This document shows positions 62,659 through 64,000 of a DNA stretch of 64,000 bases, piece after piece. Positions within the stretch are counted from its first letter, which is position 1, and every line of letters starts with the position of its first letter. Source of the stretch: Pseudomonadota bacterium (GTDB taxonomy: Bacteria > Pseudomonadota > Alphaproteobacteria > Sphingomonadales > Sphingomonadaceae); NCBI GenBank assembly GCA_039818985.1, contig JBCBSU010000001.1, positions 2,072,367 through 2,136,366 on the forward strand. The letters are read 5' to 3'. The notes beneath the pieces were generated by a model, which did not search any database, was not told the origin of the DNA, and was given only the letters and a program-made list of their open reading frames with translations. The translations under genes were made by a program, and so were the position numbers.

Positions 62659-63345
62659 TCAGAGCTTGCGTCCGGCCCACACCACCCGACCGACAATCGC
62701 TATATCGGCCATCGCCAGACCCGGCAACGCCGGATAGGCACTGTTGTCACTGATCGCCGTAACGCTGCCGTCAGGCTGAAAAGCGAGGCGCTTGACCATA
62801 AGCGCATCGTCGATACGCAGTACATAAATACCATCGCGCCGCGCTATCTCACCGGTCGCCATCTCGACCATGATGTCGTCACCATCGCACAGCATCGGTT
62901 CCATCGAATCGCCTTCGACCCGGATCATGCTGAGTGCCGCACGCCCCAGCCCCTGCCGCCGCAGCCAGTTTTCATCAAAGGCGAGTTCACACTCGACATG
63001 CTCGTCTTCGGCGCTGCGCCCTGGCCCGGCCGAAGCGCCAATGGCAAGCTTGGGTATGGCACGCAGGGATTTTCCTCTATCCTGCCCATTCTGGACCATT
63101 TCGCCGGGCAGTTCGGTACCGTTTTCATCGGCATTGCGCAGCACATCTTCCGCGACGCCAAAGAAACGGGCCAGCAATCTGCGATCGGGCTCGGCAAGCC
63201 GCGTTGGCGTACCACGCTTGATAAACTGTTGTATATACGCGGCATTACGTCCCAGCATATCCGACACGCCGGCATAGCTGACGCCACGATCAGCGATCAG
63301 CCGAGCCAGGGTTTCTCGCACTTTGTGATTATCGGTCATAGTCAT
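62659..63345 (-). CDS. S24 family LexA/CI-like repressor
   Basis: 228 residues; the ATG at 63339 is an alternative start. An N-terminal HTH-like domain (VSYAGVSDMLGRNAAYIQQF) is followed by a linker and the S24 peptidase: the catalytic Ser in VEGDSMEPML and the Lys in ALMVKRLAFQ. Such proteins repress their own operator and self-cleave after DNA damage. The gene is divergent from a small protein at 63435 across a region full of TAGGA/TCCTA half-sites. No other phage gene is in the window, so a host regulator is as likely as a prophage remnant. Confidence 0.88.
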   Translation of the reverse strand: MTMTDNHKVRETLARLIADRGVSYAGVSDMLGRNAAYIQQFIKRGTPTRLAEPDRRLLARFFGVAEDVLRNADENGTELPGEMVQNGQDRGKSLRAIPKLAIGASAGPGRSAEDEHVECELAFDENWLRRQGLGRAALSMIRVEGDSMEPMLCDGDDIMVEMATGEIARRDGIYVLRIDDALMVKRLAFQPDGSVTAISDNSAYPALPGLAMADIAIVGRVVWAGRKL

Positions 63346-63402
63346 GACTATAGCATAGGATTTTTCCTAGACAAGTAGGATTGTCATCGTCATTTTCCTA
63401 TG
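63338..63402. promoter_or_regulatory. Operator-like region between the S24 repressor and the small HTH-like gene
   Basis: Holds a perfect 14-bp palindrome ATAGTCATGACTAT (63338-63351) over the repressor start, then TAGGA-N4-TCCTA (63356-63369) and TAGGA-N15-TCCTA (63376-63400); the outer arms CATAGGA and TCCTATG pair too. This spacing of half-sites fits binding of a dimeric repressor controlling both divergent genes. Prediction by sequence symmetry only. Confidence 0.5.
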
Positions 63403-63434
63403 CACCAGAACGAATCAGTGAGAAAGGGTGCATC

Positions 63435-63632
63435 ATGATTTTGCGTGAAGTCGAGAAATTCCTCAGAAAGCATGACATGCCGCGAACCAAATTCGGTCGA
63501 CTGGCAGCACATGATCCGCGCCTCGTCGATGATATGCGCAATGGGCGTGAGCCGAGAAAAGCCATGCGGGATAAAATAGAACATTTCATGAACAAATATG
63601 CTGCGGAAGCAGGCCATACCGATGCCGGTTGA
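63435..63632 (+). CDS. Small DNA-binding-like protein
   Basis: 65 residues from the ATG at 63435; the frame runs upstream to 63381 but GAGAAAGGGTG lies just before this ATG. EKFLRKHDMPRTKFGRLAAHD and DPRLVDDMRNGREPRKAMRD look like a short helix-turn-helix (a common alphaproteobacterial type with FGR and DPRLV). It would be controlled by the divergent S24 protein. It overlaps the next gene's start by a few bases. Confidence 0.75.
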   Translation: MILREVEKFLRKHDMPRTKFGRLAAHDPRLVDDMRNGREPRKAMRDKIEHFMNKYAAEAGHTDAG

Positions 63633-63972
63633 AACCAAGGCGGCCAACCGACATAGCTGCAACGATCCTGCAAACGCGCTGGTGCACGAACTGATCGCCA
63701 TGACCCGGGGTCAGGCACAGCTGCGCTTCCATGAAGGCTATGACTGGGCCAGCGCCACCTTTACAGGCATGCGTCACCGTCTGGCACTGACTTTTACCGG
63801 CACCGAGAGTGTCGCCGCAGGACATGATCTGGCAGAGCGGCTGGAGAGTCACGAATTTGCGCTGAACCGCCATGTGGTCATCGACATCCATGTCACGCAT
63901 CGGGTCGAACGCCATGAGGGTGAACCGACGCTGTTGCTCGAAATCGAAGCGCTTACACTGGAAGACAGCTGA
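63622..63972 (+). CDS. Conserved-looking protein of unknown function
   Basis: 116 residues from the ATG at 63622, overlapping the upstream gene by 11 bp; the frame also has a Met at 63598. A central segment (LRFHEGYDWASATFTGMRHRLAL) and the C-terminal strand pattern HVVIDIHVTHRVERHEGEPTLLLEIEAL suggest an alpha/beta fold. I do not recognise a family. Its position, right after the small HTH-like gene, suggests co-expression. Confidence 0.65.
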   Translation: MPVETKAANRHSCNDPANALVHELIAMTRGQAQLRFHEGYDWASATFTGMRHRLALTFTGTESVAAGHDLAERLESHEFALNRHVVIDIHVTHRVERHEGEPTLLLEIEALTLEDS

Positions 63973-63974
63973 TA

Positions 63975-64000
63975 ATGCGCCTGCGCCGTCGTTATCGGCG
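63975..64000 (+). CDS. Possible start of the next gene, cut by the window
   Basis: An ATG 2 bp after the previous stop opens a frame MRLRRRYR that runs off the window end. The tight spacing suggests a further gene of the same operon. Too short for any other statement. Confidence 0.3.

Overview
The window reads as chromosome of a high-GC alphaproteobacterium, most likely Sphingomonadales. The basis is gene content and order: rpmF-plsX-fabH-ihfA-merR, a class I lysyl-tRNA synthetase, a tonB-exbB-exbD-exbD operon, an intracellular PHB depolymerase with Cys nucleophile, exosortase-A-type glycan genes, and two interspersed repeats of a kind I associate with sphingomonad genomes. This is inference from sequence reading; no database search was run.

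Layout. 1-7.1 kb: end of a PEP-mutase-family gene, tadA, rpmB with a clear terminator, a phytase-like esterase, putA and an acidic membrane protein. 7.1-10.1 kb: a divergent pair (glycosyltransferase and O-antigen-ligase-like protein) of the exosortase A type, without an exosortase here. 10.1-18.7 kb: MscS channel, a desaturase coupled to a membrane protein, MaoC hydratase plus thiolase, a small HTH/membrane pair, GNAT, dipeptide epimerase, PHB depolymerase. 18.9-24 kb: an ABC exporter facing a TonB energy-transduction operon that ends in a third, separately transcribed exbD. 24.3-32.1 kb: mixed housekeeping (hom, DUF2200, prolyl-hydroxylase-like oxygenase, DUF885 peptidase) and unknown exported proteins.

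32.1-34.7 kb is the most interesting part. An asparagine-synthetase-like protein of the lasso-peptide cyclase type lies downstream of two tandem copies of a very short gene. The encoded peptides look like RiPP precursors: a conserved leader with a W-x-x-P-x-L motif, then a divergent 17-residue tail starting with Gly, with Glu at position 7, and ending SLS. The second copy has a one-base frameshift. No leader-binding protein, leader peptidase, transporter or isopeptidase is encoded next to them.

34.9-48.4 kb: DUF2891 protein, Tat-exported superoxide dismutase, AI-2E-type permease, argE, a frameshifted DNA methyltransferase/nuclease fusion in lower-GC DNA next to a repeat element, a desaturase, a double cupin, and the overlapping operon lysK-DUF3291-lgt-half-length asparaginase. 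48.4-64 kb: a perfect 30-bp inverted repeat, a DinG/XPD-type helicase with sixA, the rpmF-plsX-fabH-ihfA-merR cluster, MAPEG, a putative HExxH metalloprotein, a MacAB-type exporter, an outer-membrane protein, an MBL hydrolase, and an S24 repressor facing a small DNA-binding-like protein across an operator-like region.

No tRNA, rRNA, CRISPR array, transposase or integrase was seen.
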